This document shows positions 36,659 through 47,893 of a stretch of DNA of 64,000 nt, piece after piece (the stretch's first letter is position 1; each line of letters begins with the position of its first letter). The notes under the pieces are model-generated. The model was not told the DNA's origin. It ran no database searches and was given only the letters and a program-made list of their open reading frames with translations. The stretch comes from Lineus longissimus (taxonomy: Eukaryota > Nemertea > Pilidiophora > Heteronemertea > Lineidae): assembly GCF_910592395.1 (NCBI RefSeq), contig NC_088311.1, forward strand, positions 1,056,501 to 1,120,500, in the 5' to 3' direction. The translations under genes and the position numbers were made by a program.

Positions 36659-39078
36659 CGCTTGCCTCTTTTTAGGCTTTATTTTATCAATTCAGCATTT
36701 AGTTCTCAGTATTATTCAGGGTAGAAGCTGGGTCAGAGAATTTGTCAAAGTGGAGAAGTTTTTCTTTCAGCAACTAAGTGAGTAAGACCTATAAAATGTG
36801 TAACCATGCTGTTGGTGGCTAAACGGATACTTCATTATGGAAACTAGAACTTTACTATTGATTTAACGTGCTATGATCAAACTATGCTGGTGTTAAAGTG
36901 GCAGTACAGCTGGTATGAATGAGGATGTGATGGTGACAGAGATTACTCTGTGGCAATAGGACTTTGAGAAAGTGATAACCTGATTGCACTACAAATAGGA
37001 GGATGCGATAGGATGGCAGATGAGATGTGAGGGTACTGTGGGGAGTGGTGGTATACAGTACTAGAAACATGAGTGGAAATAGGATCACAATCCTACCATG
37101 GGACCAAGAGATTAGTAAGTTGGGTAGCTGGGTTATTTCTGCGTTCGAAATTTGTACTTTCTGTGCTATAGTCAGGGTAATAATTTGGATAGAACATCAA
37201 CTTCTGTATGAATTGTATGCATCCAAAGCAGTTGAAATTGATATTGTGGGCATGATAACTAGTCAGTACACTCCCTGCATAATAATCAGTGCATAATCAT
37301 TTAAGTAATACCTGGTATTCCGGTGCAAGTCCATGTACATTGATTTGAGTGACACTTGATAACACTGTTCGAGTGTTGAATGAACGATGACATTCTGATG
37401 GTAGTCGAAAATGTTTCTGAGAGACCTCCTTGTATAGAACCTCAGTATTGCAGAAACCACCTTTTGATGATCTGATGATCTTGCATCAGGCTCATATAGT
37501 TTGTAATAGACAGACGTTGTTTAACTTATTTCAACCATGACCAATTATTTCATGACAAAGAATCGAGATGCCATCAAATGGCAGGGTTGACCATCATTCA
37601 GGCTACATGTATGCTACAAGTAGTCACACTAACACCAAGTTTTATTCATTTAAAACGTGATCAATACTTGACCCAGTTTCTTAAAGTTTATGGGTATTGA
37701 AAATACATGCTTGTACTATGATCTTGATAATGACAGTAGTACGCATGTATGTCCGCAAGTTGTATCAACATGTAGGTCACTTATTGGCCATAAAATGGAA
37801 TAAATGTGTTGCCAACAATTTCATGTTTTGAATTTATAATATTTCAAGACTTGTTCAGAAGTCAATAAATGTTATTCTATTCACTGCAATGTGCCCTTGA
37901 TCTGAGGTGTGATTGAAACAACAAATGGTAATTGACCACGTTCACCTCATTGACTTCAAATATGAAGAATGCCTATAACATTACCAGATAAAACATGAAT
38001 AAGTCTGATTTCCTGATTACTTCTAGATTATTCATGAAGTGTTCCAGTTCACATCATGAAGGCAACTTCCTGGGTGGAAAATTCTTGGAAACTTCATTAA
38101 GCAAAGTTCCATCCTAGCATTTCCGTGTTGAGAGTACAAAATGACTGTGACTATTATGCTCTACCACACCAGAGCCTAGAGTATAGTAGAAAGTTATTGT
38201 GATCATAATATTTGTGATGTCTCCTGATAAGGACATGTATTTCTTTGGTTTTCAAGGAATGAAAGGGGAGAGGAAATGGCTACATACATGTATAAAGTAC
38301 ATGTAAATGCTTGTATGTCCATGGACATGAACATGTGTGTGTACAGTCGAGTGTGTTCTTCGTCTGACTGCATCTTGATGATAAGTCTCATTTTGGTGCT
38401 CTTCCCTTACTGGTATTTTGAGTTGTGTATATAGTAATATGAATTCCAGTGGTTTCTGTATGAAATCCCGTTTAAGATTGGTATATCTTGTGGAAGGTGG
38501 AGATGGTGGGGAGAAAGTGGGACCAAACATTTCAAAAAGGTCAAATCTGCATGGCTTATTTTCTTGGTTTATTTATTTGTCTGGAAAGCATTTCTTGCAC
38601 TTAGGTTGCATTACAGAAGACAAACTTTACTGAATGGTCTGTTTATAACAGTTTTGGAACCTTGTTAATCCTTTTGAAGGTCTTTTTATATCCATTTCCA
38701 TTGGAATTAAGTCTCGTGATATACTATTCTACATGTAATCTTCAGATTGGAGACAAATATTTGGTAATTCTGAATGCATTGATCTGTACCCATTTCTGAG
38801 TTCATGTCTCGAATTTTATGCATTGAAAGCACACTGTAAAATAAACTATTTTAGAGCTATATTTTGATGTTGATTTATCCATTGATGGCATTTGAAATTT
38901 GACGTACTTGAAACCATGAGGTGTTTGCAAAGCTATAGTTTGGTGCATTGGCTCTCGGTTAGTTCGACAGCAGATGCATGCAAAACAGATGCAAAAATGT
39001 CATGGTTTACAGTAGCATACATTATATCAAGAGTCCAATGACATGGATGTTTTCAGTCGGGATTTTGTTCCGTGGAGT
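36659..39078. other. RIC1 3' untranslated and intergenic region (tail to tail with the DED-ATPase gene)
   Basis: No coding exon is seen. AATAAA strings at about 37799-37804, near 37865 and near 38840 could end the RIC1 transcript. The right edge is the stop codon of the minus-strand DED-ATPase gene. Open frames in the stretch have no family resemblance. Confidence 0.35.
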
Positions 39079-41265
39079 TTATTTTGCTCCAAGTACCCGT
39101 TCGACCCTGTCCTCTTTCATCAAGAACGTCACCTCAATCAGCAGCCTCAGAAGTGATGGCATCTGGACGCTGCACAACCTCTCATCGGGTTTGATGACAA
39201 TATCAGCCAGTGACAGATCGCGCAACTTCGCCAAAATAAACAAGAGTGGCTCCCCCTTGTATCGATCATGTAACTTGCACTCCGGGATCTCATGTTTGAT
39301 CTTTCCTGTCTTGATGTAATCAAGAACAAAATTCATGACCGCTGGATGTTGTTCCTTGAGGTCGACCAAAATCTTCATTTCAGTGAGGAGTGCATCACTT
39401 TTTGGTCCAAACCCCAGCATTTCTAGCCACTCCCTCTTGGTCATCTCGTTCCAGTGGGCAACAAAACCTTCAATCGTGAAATTCCATTCATTTATGAAGT
39501 TGGTTATTCTTTTGAGTGCATACTGATTACAGCTTGCTGTCTCCATGATTGGGAGCAGACGTTGTTTTTCCTTGTCTGTCAGACTGATGGAGTTTGATAA
39601 CACCTCCTCCACCATGCTATGACAATGCAATCCGCTCTTGAAATGAACACCAGAGTTAAACTCGTACACCTTGATACTATCGTGTAACACTTCAGGAATC
39701 CTATGTGATGTTATAATTACATGGTTGACATCCGACTCCAGATTTAAAAACAAATTTAGGACACGTTTAAAATCGTTACTATCCCACAAGTGCTCGTCTT
39801 GAATCAGCAATAGCCAACCACGAGTGTTCCAAAGAAAATCCTGCAAATATGCTGAAGCTGCTTCTCTCCGGATGACAATGTCTGTCCCACGATGGCTCGC
39901 GATGACTCCTGCTGCAGCCACAATGTCTTTCCATTCGCGCAGCCAGATTATTCCTGCAGGGTACTTCCCAATGCTCTCATGGATGTACATTGAGAGGGTG
40001 TGGCTCTTCCCTTCTCCAAAGTAACCTTTGATTAGACATCGTTTGTGTTTAGCGAGGCAGCTCCGGACATTCTGTGCATGTAGGCTTAGGTCGTGCTTGT
40101 CGGGGAATGCAGGCCGGATTAATCCAAAGAGAACTGGTCGACCTAACAAGACAACGAAAAGCATTGGCTGAGAAGTGGTAATGTGTGGATTTGTGACTGA
40201 TAGGCAGGCATCCCATGAAAACTGTGCCTAGGCCTCAAAGGTTAACATAGTGGTAGACCCTATACCAATGAAAGACATCCCAAGTTAAACACTGGTCTGG
40301 CTAGTCAAATTGTTACAGCCAAGATAATAGTCAATGGGTGATATGAATAAAGACTAGCAAATGCTTTTACTCCGGTTTTGCACAGGAAGGCTTAGTGTAA
40401 ATGAACATGGAGATTTAGATAGAAGCATTTGCTAGTCTTCATCCATATCATCCATTGTCTCATTGCCTTCCAAGACTTCACCAAGAAGGATTTCACAAAC
40501 CTGAAATAATCATCTGATAGAATAACTATACATACCTAACAACTCTTTGTCCGCCTCAATTGGTGTATCTGTGTGGTCCCTCTTAACTGTTGCTGGAGGA
40601 TGGATGTAGTTGTCATAAACATAAACCATGCTGTTGAATGACGGCATCATGAAGATAAAGATGAAAAATATCAATGCTGGCATTGGAAAGTCTCCACCTG
40701 GCAGAGGGGTGCGTGGCTTTGGAACAGGTTTATCTGAGATTTCATCTAAAGCTTTTTTTGCCTCTTCCAAGTCCACTGAATCAGTTTGAAGACTGTCAGA
40801 GTTTAAAACGCTCACTTGAGTTGGTAAACAGTTCATGGAGCACCGTCTGCTTCCAGTGGGGGTGCTCTGGCAACTGTTTTGACAACTCCATCGCAGAAAG
40901 GGCATCAATTGTTTCACAAGGTCCTCGCGATGGATAGTGCGTAGAAGAAGAATCACCGGTTTGAGAAATTGGACGGAATTAAAATCTTTCCCAGTCACCT
41001 CATGAAGTTTTGTAAACAAGTCTCTTGCACTGTGTATTTCTTCCCGATCACGTTTGGTAAGGACACTGATTGCTGCCACAATGTGGTTTGTCTCTGCTTG
41101 ACTTGTAGCTACAGAGTACTCCAGGTCATCAAGATTCCAGTGCCCTGTCTCCTCCTTATCTTTACTACTGCGACATAAAAACTTTAGCTCCAACAGCTCG
41201 TCGTGGTTTATTTGCCGACTGATTTTTGTAAAAACTATCCTAATATTTCCTGATGTGTTATCCAT
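39079..41265 (-). CDS. DED-like domain, hydrophobic segment and P-loop STAND-type ATPase, 2 exons, 597 aa
   Basis: Exon 1 is 40536-41265 and exon 2 is 39079-40142, with a GT-AG intron and the frame kept. Residues about 8-125 resemble a death effector domain: FTKISRQINHDELLELKFLC, then DLFTKL, FLKPVILLLRTIH and the RxDL signature (REDL, 113-116), with an insertion of about 40 residues after the second helix. A proline-rich PVPKPRTPLP (about 180-189) and a hydrophobic stretch (about 197-215) follow. Exon 2 is a P-loop NTPase: Walker A GYFGEGKS (283-290), Walker B LLLIQDE (354-360) and a sensor-like VIITSHR (385-391), with helices after it but no LRR, WD40 or TPR repeats. By family logic it would be an innate-immune or cell-death switch; that is inference. 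A TATA-less, compact gene with a TAA stop overlapping AATAAA. Exact family (NB-ARC or NACHT) is not settled. Confidence 0.78.
40332..40457 (-). repeat. Near-perfect 35-bp inverted repeat in the intron of the DED-ATPase gene
   Basis: Arms 40332-40366 and 40423-40457 are reverse complements with three differences, separated by 56 bp. Both arms contain AGACTAGCAAATGCTT or its complement. Read on the gene's own strand, two of the three differences become G-U pairs, so the transcript would form a 35-bp stem with one mismatch. It lies wholly in the only intron (40143-40535). It may be a small foldback element or an intronic RNA hairpin. Confidence 0.75.
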
Positions 41266-42524
41266 ATTCAGTTCTCATTAGTTAGAACCCAGAGATTGAA
41301 AGACTCACAGAGTGCTGTACACAAGAAAATGTATTATGAACTCAAGAAAAGTTGGAAATATCCACAATAGCACAATCCACCATCAATTTGTATCATGTAT
41401 TTCAGGTCTAATACATGTATGCATTGACCTGCAACTGGCATGAGCATCTATATCTCCTGTGTCTAGTGAACCAATAACTTGTGATTTGATATCATGTAGA
41501 TCTTTTCAATGGATGACCCAGTTGAGGCCTTGAACAATATCATATTGTCCATTGTCTATTCGAGATGACAAGGTCATAGACAAGTAGAGATCAGCAGTGT
41601 ACATGTACATCGTGTCTCAGAACGAATGCCGGGACCAATTGCTATGTAAAGACATTGCATGTTGGCATGGAAACATACTGTACAAGTGCATTACAGCTTT
41701 AAAAGCCATTTTGTCACAAGCAAAATGGCAAATCACTGCCGTTCTGGAACATTGGCACATTATAGCTTTTGATTGGTCACAACCAAGGAGCACCAAGGGC
41801 AACTGATGTCCCCAGCAGAGAGCTTAATCAAGAGACAGTGTCACAACCATCCAGAATCAAAGACGCCACCCACGCGGATGATGACGGACATACTAGTAGT
41901 CACACCAATTCAAAATAAGAACTTCCTACTACCTATTAACATGATAGCATCCTTCCTCCCTAAAATCGTTGTGACACACTACTAACAGCCAGCAAAAAAA
42001 CATAAGAACTTGAACCATACACTTATCTACAAAACAATATCAAATTTTTATTGCCACATCCTACATGTATATCACAACAATGGCCACATCATACAGTAGT
42101 GTTATTTTGTGCAATCTTTACACCAAGTTTACCACAACAGTCTACATGTAACTCCACAAGAAACAACCGGAACAATTGAAAGCAAACCAATTCTCTCTAC
42201 CAGTACTCTTACATTAACAACACAATCGTGTACAATATTAACCAAATTAGAAAGACAAAATATTTACTGGTACATAGCACAAAATATGAGAATTTTAAGA
42301 AGAAATAACAACAGAAACATAAGAATCCTACAACGTGCTAAGTTCACAACTGTGACAGGTTGTCAGGGACGGTTTGTTACAGGAACCAGTTATTTCTGGC
42401 TCAAGGTTGGAAATTCACCTCCAGCTCTTGTCTTCGGGCAATGAGCGAGATGATTATTACACAAAAATGGCATCTCTGGCAGTGTTAACACCATATATCA
42501 AGTCTACATCAATTCTCACCATGC
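41266..42524. other. Intergenic region between the DED-ATPase gene and CAAP1
   Basis: Both flanking genes are on the minus strand, so this holds the promoter side of the DED-ATPase gene (left) and the 3' untranslated region of CAAP1 (right). TTTATT at 42047-42052, which is AATAAA on the minus strand, would give CAAP1 a 3' untranslated region of about 475 bp. No other gene is seen. Confidence 0.4.
42047..42052 (-). terminator. Candidate poly(A) signal for CAAP1
   Basis: AATAAA on the minus strand, about 475 bp after the CAAP1 stop codon. Confidence 0.35.
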
Positions 42525-44504
42525 TCACTTAGCAGATTTTTTCTTAGCAATAAAACCTTTTTCACGTTGCTCAGTCGCTTTCAGCATGGCTTTAATCGCT
42601 CGAGCACGCATCTCAAGTTCTAAGATTTCCAACTGATTTCTGGTCAATACATCAACACCAGACTCTTTCAATTCTTGCCCTAGCTTCCCCAAAGAAGCCT
42701 CGAATTCATCCACCTCTTCCTCTTCTTCTTCCTCATCCTCTTCAACGATATCTTCCTCTTCTCCAGCAGATTTCTCAATTTCAATCACTCTCACATCATC
42801 ACTGTCCTCCTCAACTTCCATCACTTCGTCTCTGCTACCTTTCTGTTCGTCATTATCTTCGTCATCCAGAGTGCCATCCTCTTGAATAATGACTCGCTCC
42901 ACTTCCTCCTCCTCCCTGCTCTGTACAGTGTTGCCCTCTTCAACTGGAAAGAAAGGTAAGAAACCTTGATATTGAAAACCTCCTTGCCTCTGCTAGCTAT
43001 CATACATGTACATTCTTCACAGACATAATTTCATCTCATAAGAAACACTGAAATAAAATGTCCTGTATTCAGATTACAACCAACATATAACTACTACTTC
43101 AAGGTCATGCCAAGAGAGCTTGGCCATCACAGGATTCCTTCTGTTCATCGGCAATGCCTTCTCTCTATAAGTGTTAAAAGTAAGCAACTGATGAAATAAA
43201 CCGATACCTTTGGTGTGCTCTTTCTCCGAGTTTTGCTCTTCTGTCTCCATCTCCTCTTCTGCTGTCTCCTCCTCCTCTACCTCTGCCATACCACTCTCAT
43301 TCTGTACCACCTCTTCAACTTCGGACTCCATCGCCTCTGCCTCACTGGGCAGCTTCTCCACCTCTGACTCAACTTCCTCTGCATCAGACTGTATAACATC
43401 TTTTGCCTCATGCTCTGATTCAGCCACAACAGATTGTGTTTCAGTCGCAGATTCCCGGTCTGATTGAACCTCGGCATCTGATTCCACCTTCTCGTCCCCT
43501 TGCACGTCATCTTCTGAGGCCTCATCTCCTGGACCTTTGTCGTGTTCTACATCAGACATGGCGCCATCCTTTTCAACTCCATCCACCTCCTGATCAGCTT
43601 CTGCACCTGACTCTATCTCAGATTCATAATCATCAGTCACCTCCTCATACTCTGTATCAGAAAACTCACCCTCCTCTACTTCTTCTGTTCTAATAGGCTT
43701 TGGAATCTTGACTAACTTTGTCTTTTTCACTTTGACTGGTTCAGTGTGTTCAGGCACATTAACAACTTCTTCTTGTTCCTCTTGGGCAACTTCCTCCTGC
43801 CCAAAGTCGGACAGTATTTCACTTCTGCTCGTTGATGACTGGTGACTTGTAGCGTCATCAAAGTCCTTCTCAAACTCCTCATGCAGCTCAGCATCAGCTC
43901 TCTCTGGCCTTAGGTCTGATGTAGAATCTGCAGCGTGAGTAGAGCATGCCACGGATTCAGCAGTGGATTCTTTATCGCTTCCCTCCTCATGTTCAGCAGC
44001 CCCGTCATCATCAATATTCTGAGATCCCACATTATTATCCTGAATCTGCATATTCTCATCACTTGACTCATCCTCTGTTCCAGAGGATGAGATCGTTTCA
44101 GGATCCTGACCATTGAGAATCTTTCGAATCCTCTTCTTTGACATGACCTCTAAATGCTCCAAGCAAAGTTTCTTTAAATCACTGATCTCTACCTTTTTGA
44201 GAATGTCAGGGATCATCCCCTTCAGGGTCGGACCCTTCACTGCCTTAAACATCTGCTCTATCATATCCTCCCTGTCCCTAATATAAGCACCAATCGGTTT
44301 CACATCTTTACTCAAGTCCAAGTCAGAATAGTCACTATCACTGTCATAGTCATCTTTCTTAGATTTTTTCTTGGTTTTAGATTTTGTTTTTCGAACCTTT
44401 TTCGAAGAGCCATGCTTTTTTGGTGACGGTTTCTTGCGCTTGCTGGTTTTGTCTTTGAGCTTCGAGTCACTCATGGTAGAATCTGCGTCCATCTTTGTAC
44501 TCAT
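42525..44504 (-). CDS. CAAP1: CAAP1 (caspase activity and apoptosis inhibitor 1), 2 coding exons, 571 aa
   Basis: The vertebrate protein is reported to restrain caspase activation. Exon 1 is 43208-44504 and exon 2 is 42525-42943 (intron 264 bp, frame kept). After a lysine-rich start (residues 14-50) comes the conserved block DLDLSKDVKPIGAYIRDRED, then MFKAVKGPTLKGMIPDILKK, LKKLCLEHLEVMSKKRI and KILNG (about 61-132). The C-terminus has the conserved helix LEILELEMRARAIKAMLKA (about 537-555). Both blocks match human CAAP1 (361 aa) in order. Between them lie about 400 residues very rich in Glu, Asp and Ser, with no fold I recognise; this accounts for the extra length. The start is the first ATG of the frame; further in-frame ATGs follow at codons 5 and 11, so the true start could be slightly later. 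Confidence 0.9.
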
Positions 44505-46145
44505 TTTATTATACAGATATAAACTTGACACTCAAATACAGTTTGGTACATTACGTGCTGTTTGCATCAGTTTCGATGTACACCATCTAGCTGTATGAGG
44601 GACCAACATCCAACCTGAAAAACAAGAAAAAGAAGGGCATTTAGGTGCAAGTCTTTTTCTTCCTCGTTCGTACAGCCACAGGCACGACAGGTGCTGAACC
44701 TTGCAAGATAATTGTCGCTGTGAGAGTCACATATAAACTGGAAGATTTCACAAAAACCTCATTTTCCTTACCATTCTAGAGGACTTTAGATTGAGGTCAC
44801 TGACTTTAGCTAATGGAAGTGCTGTGTATGGTCACCTTCAATCTCCTTTTTATCGTGAAATATCAATATTTTTCAATTTCAGTAACCAAAAGTTTCGCTG
44901 CCATTTTTGTCACGGTATTATTTGATTCCACTTGTGCCGGCGAAGGCGCTATGGTCTCATAGGGACTTTTTTGTAATCATGCGAGGCCAAGCCATAACTC
45001 ATTGATTTCTCGGTCCTCACAGTAGGTCAGTGTTGATTCAGCAGTTGTTTTGGCAAAGCCATGTTTTTATGGAGTTTCTGAAACCTAGATCGCTACTCAA
45101 TAGGCGGCTAGCAAGAAACTACGCATTTACTGTTGTTGCCGACGTATGTATACACTGAACTTGGGATGTGCGTCGGCCCCATGTTGAAATGCCGTCATAG
45201 TTGGTGCGTTTTTCGCTGATTTGTGCAAAATTCAACATATCTCAAAAGTTCAATGGTTGAACCCTCGATTTTTTTTTGATTTTTGTGTAGCGTAAGCAAC
45301 TGTCTTTCATGGGAGAATGGTCACTGTAAGAATTGTTCAGGAAAAAATGTAGGCCTATAACATTTGGGGGGGTTTTCGTGATTGTCCGGCCCAATTGGCA
45401 ATATTGCCATTTGGGATGGTGAACAGAGTTAGGAGCAAATGCGACGCTTATGATTTATTTAAAGAAATAAAACGCCCGATTTAACATCCTGCAGAATCAG
45501 GGGAATCGGGCGTTTCCAGTGATTTACGACACAAATGGGTTGTCCTCATGCATTCACTTTAGAAACGCATTTTAAAATAGATGTTACGTCCTGTTAATGG
45601 GGCACGTCATCATCGCGTACATTTGGGAAAAACTCCCTAACGAGACCTATGACAAATTCAAAACGACGACAACGACGAAAAATTGTCTGTCGTCTGCTCC
45701 CGGATTTCTTCACATTCATGATTTTTACTCCCATTTTCTGAGCACTTAGAACCCTATTAGAACCCTATAATGGCTAGTTGATGAGTACGTAAGTCGTCTG
45801 TCTACTCCTTTATCATACTGAACAACCAACCTACACGTTGCTGGCGTCCATCCATCAGTCAGACTGACAAATCTAGCACCGACTGCATCACACTGTCGAC
45901 TCGACGTCGTCGACGACATCACATCAAAGTTGATTGCGCCTCTCAACCAATTGACAATTCTACTTCCCCGTGACTCAAACTTTAAAATGATATGTTAATC
46001 CTGCACTATCGACCGGGTGGATGGCGCTTGTTCAATGACTTGACTATTCCATTGCCAATGGCATGCCTGCATTTCAGCCCCATACCTTATGCCATCCTTG
46101 CTAGATGCTGTTACTGTAGTGGTAGATGATCATGAAACATGCTGA
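44505..46145. other. Divergent promoter region between CAAP1 and DUSP23
   Basis: CAAP1 reads left and DUSP23 reads right from this 1.6-kb stretch, so both promoters should lie here. No coding exon is seen. It contains a perfect 11-bp inverted repeat at 45471-45514. No TATA box or other motif could be assigned with confidence. Confidence 0.4.
45471..45514. repeat. Perfect 11-bp inverted repeat (hairpin) in the CAAP1-DUSP23 spacer
   Basis: AACGCCCGATT at 45471-45481 and its exact complement AATCGGGCGTT at 45504-45514 flank a 22-bp loop. It could be a DNA or RNA hairpin or a short-armed mobile-element remnant. No T-tract follows. Confidence 0.6.
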
Positions 46146-47079
46146 ATGGAAATGAAGACAGAAGTCGAGTGTCCTCCTAACTTCTCATGGATCATAGATG
46201 GAGTCCTTGCTGCCCTAGCCTTTCCCTCCAAGCAAGGTCACACACAATATCTGGTTGATCATGGAGTGGAGCATCTCGTTTCTTTGACAGCCGAGAGGAC
46301 ACCCAACCCTGATCATCTCCAAGGTAAGGCTATTGCTACGAAGGGGACAAAGAATTGAGCGGTGCCAGCGGTGTTCTCAAATCTCAGCCCTGGAGTGTTC
46401 TGCACGGGTATCGTAATCGTATGTCAACTATAAGTTCGATAAGAGAGCCCTGTCATTGCTATCTTCGCCTTTGGGCCCGTTGCCGACTGTGAACTCGAGG
46501 ACCTAGGTTTTAAGTGATAAGTGAAACCTCCTCTTCTCGTTCTAGCTGCATGTCTTTGATTACCAGTGGAAATAAACTACATTCGACATCGGGGCCACTC
46601 TCAAACAGATCTTGGCCTTAGAAACATAGGCTAAGGTACGGTACCATTGCCGGGACTGAGAATTACAGTCTCGAAACCGACGATTTACCATTTCTGTTTC
46701 AGGTCTTCAATGGACACACATCCCAATTCACGATTTTATGCCCCCTACCCTGAACCAGATTATTAATTTTGTCGACACGGTGGAGCAAGCGAGACAGAGA
46801 AATGAAGCTGTTGCATGTCACTGTGCGATGGGACATGGACGGGCTGGAACAATGATTGCTTGCTACCTTGTGAAGAGCAACCCCGACACATTCACACCAG
46901 AGGAAGCAATAAAGGAGATCCGCAGGTTGCGTCCAAAATCTATTGAAACAGAAAGACAGGAAGAAATGGTCTTTCAGTATGCGGAACATTTGAAGACTGA
47001 CCAACCATGTTTCTCGGGGATTGGGGAGCAGCAGGACATCAAGAAACGGTCAAGGTCAACTTTACATCTTCACAAATAG
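46146..47079 (+). CDS. DUSP23: DUSP23 (VHZ-type) atypical dual-specificity phosphatase, 2 coding exons, 184 aa
   Basis: This is a small cysteine-dependent protein phosphatase, expected in the cytosol or nucleus. Exons are 46146-46323 and 46703-47079, with a GT-AG intron in phase 1. It opens with PPNFSWIIDGVLAALAFP and HLVSLTAE, then IPIHDF with Asp70 as the likely general acid, the signature HCAMGHGRAGT (His99, Cys100, Arg106), ACYLVK and EIRRLRPKSIET. All of these fit human DUSP23 (150 aa) closely. The C-terminal tail is about 25 residues longer and basic (KKRSRSTLHLHK). A second ATG two codons in is possible as the start. Confidence 0.94.
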
Positions 47080-47893
47080 CAATGGACATGCTGCAAACTC
47101 TGACAGTCCAGCCCGATTGATGCGTCCAAACATTTTCATATCACTTGTCTGTGAGAGGAACACATAGGCCTATATATATGACCTGACGTTAGGACAGTTC
47201 AGAGGCGCTTGGGCAGCCGGGGGCAACCTAATTTATTTGCCTTGACTATACAATGTATTCCAAAACAGAACATGTAATCGCCTGATAGGTGCATGTTGTG
47301 GGCACATTTGTTACGCATAACATGACCGCGACCGGGCTGATGTAATCTTTCATAACATTGGCGACAAGCATTACTAATCATTATCAAGTGTATTGTGTCA
47401 CCCGCCAGCTTATGAGACACTCTTTACTTCCAAAGCCCCCATGACCGGCCACATCGGTAGGGGCCATCCATAAAGTATGTACGCATCACACTGGGGATTT
47501 GAGACAAAATGTACAGCTGTACGCATTCCCCCCAAAATACCCCCCTATACCCCCTCTCCCCTTCAGTGCGTACATACTAAATGGATGGCCCGCAGCGGGC
47601 CTCGAACTTCCATTCACGAGGCCATCGGAATCGGTAGTGCATGTGTATGCATATAACATGGTCGGATTTGAATATGTAAATCACTACTATAATCATAGAT
47701 ATGAATATTGAATACAACACGACACATGGGACAGGCTGAAAATGCATCGGTTTGACATGTTAGTTGTTTGGAGTAAATAAGATATGAACATCTGGTTTTA
47801 ACATTTCTACTCATTATTCTAACAGTGAGTGTGGCTGATAGATACACATTTATTTGAGCGCACCATGCCAGTCACAACATGTCCAACACTCAG
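47080..47893. other. Intergenic region between tail-to-tail DUSP23 and the first ENPP6-like gene
   Basis: No coding exon. It holds the 3' ends of both genes and a 131-bp MITE-like element at 47461-47591. Confidence 0.4.
47461..47591. mobile_element. 131-bp MITE-like element with about 27-bp terminal inverted repeats
   Basis: The left end GGGCCATCCATAAAGTATGT, continuing ACGC, and the right end (…GCGTACATACTAAATGGATGGCCC) are reverse complements with one or two differences. The core is a C-rich pyrimidine stretch. Ends of this type occur in short non-autonomous DNA transposons; the superfamily was not settled and no target-site duplication was clear. Confidence 0.65.

Noticed and set aside
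39078-39083. AATAAA overlapping the stop codon of the DED-ATPase gene as its poly(A) signal.
   Set aside because: It would leave almost no 3' untranslated region. The hexamer arises from the TAA stop and its neighbours, and is noted only as a coincidence.
42950-43207. Possible U12-type intron in CAAP1 because the donor begins GTATC.
   Set aside because: The donor continues GTATCGG rather than GTATCCTT, and no TTCCTTAAC-like branch site lies near the acceptor, so a normal U2-type intron is more likely.
43210-43693. Long plus-strand open frames opposite the CAAP1 acidic region (Ser- and Pro-rich).
   Set aside because: They are the mirror of the Glu/Asp codon tract on the other strand and have no splice or family support.
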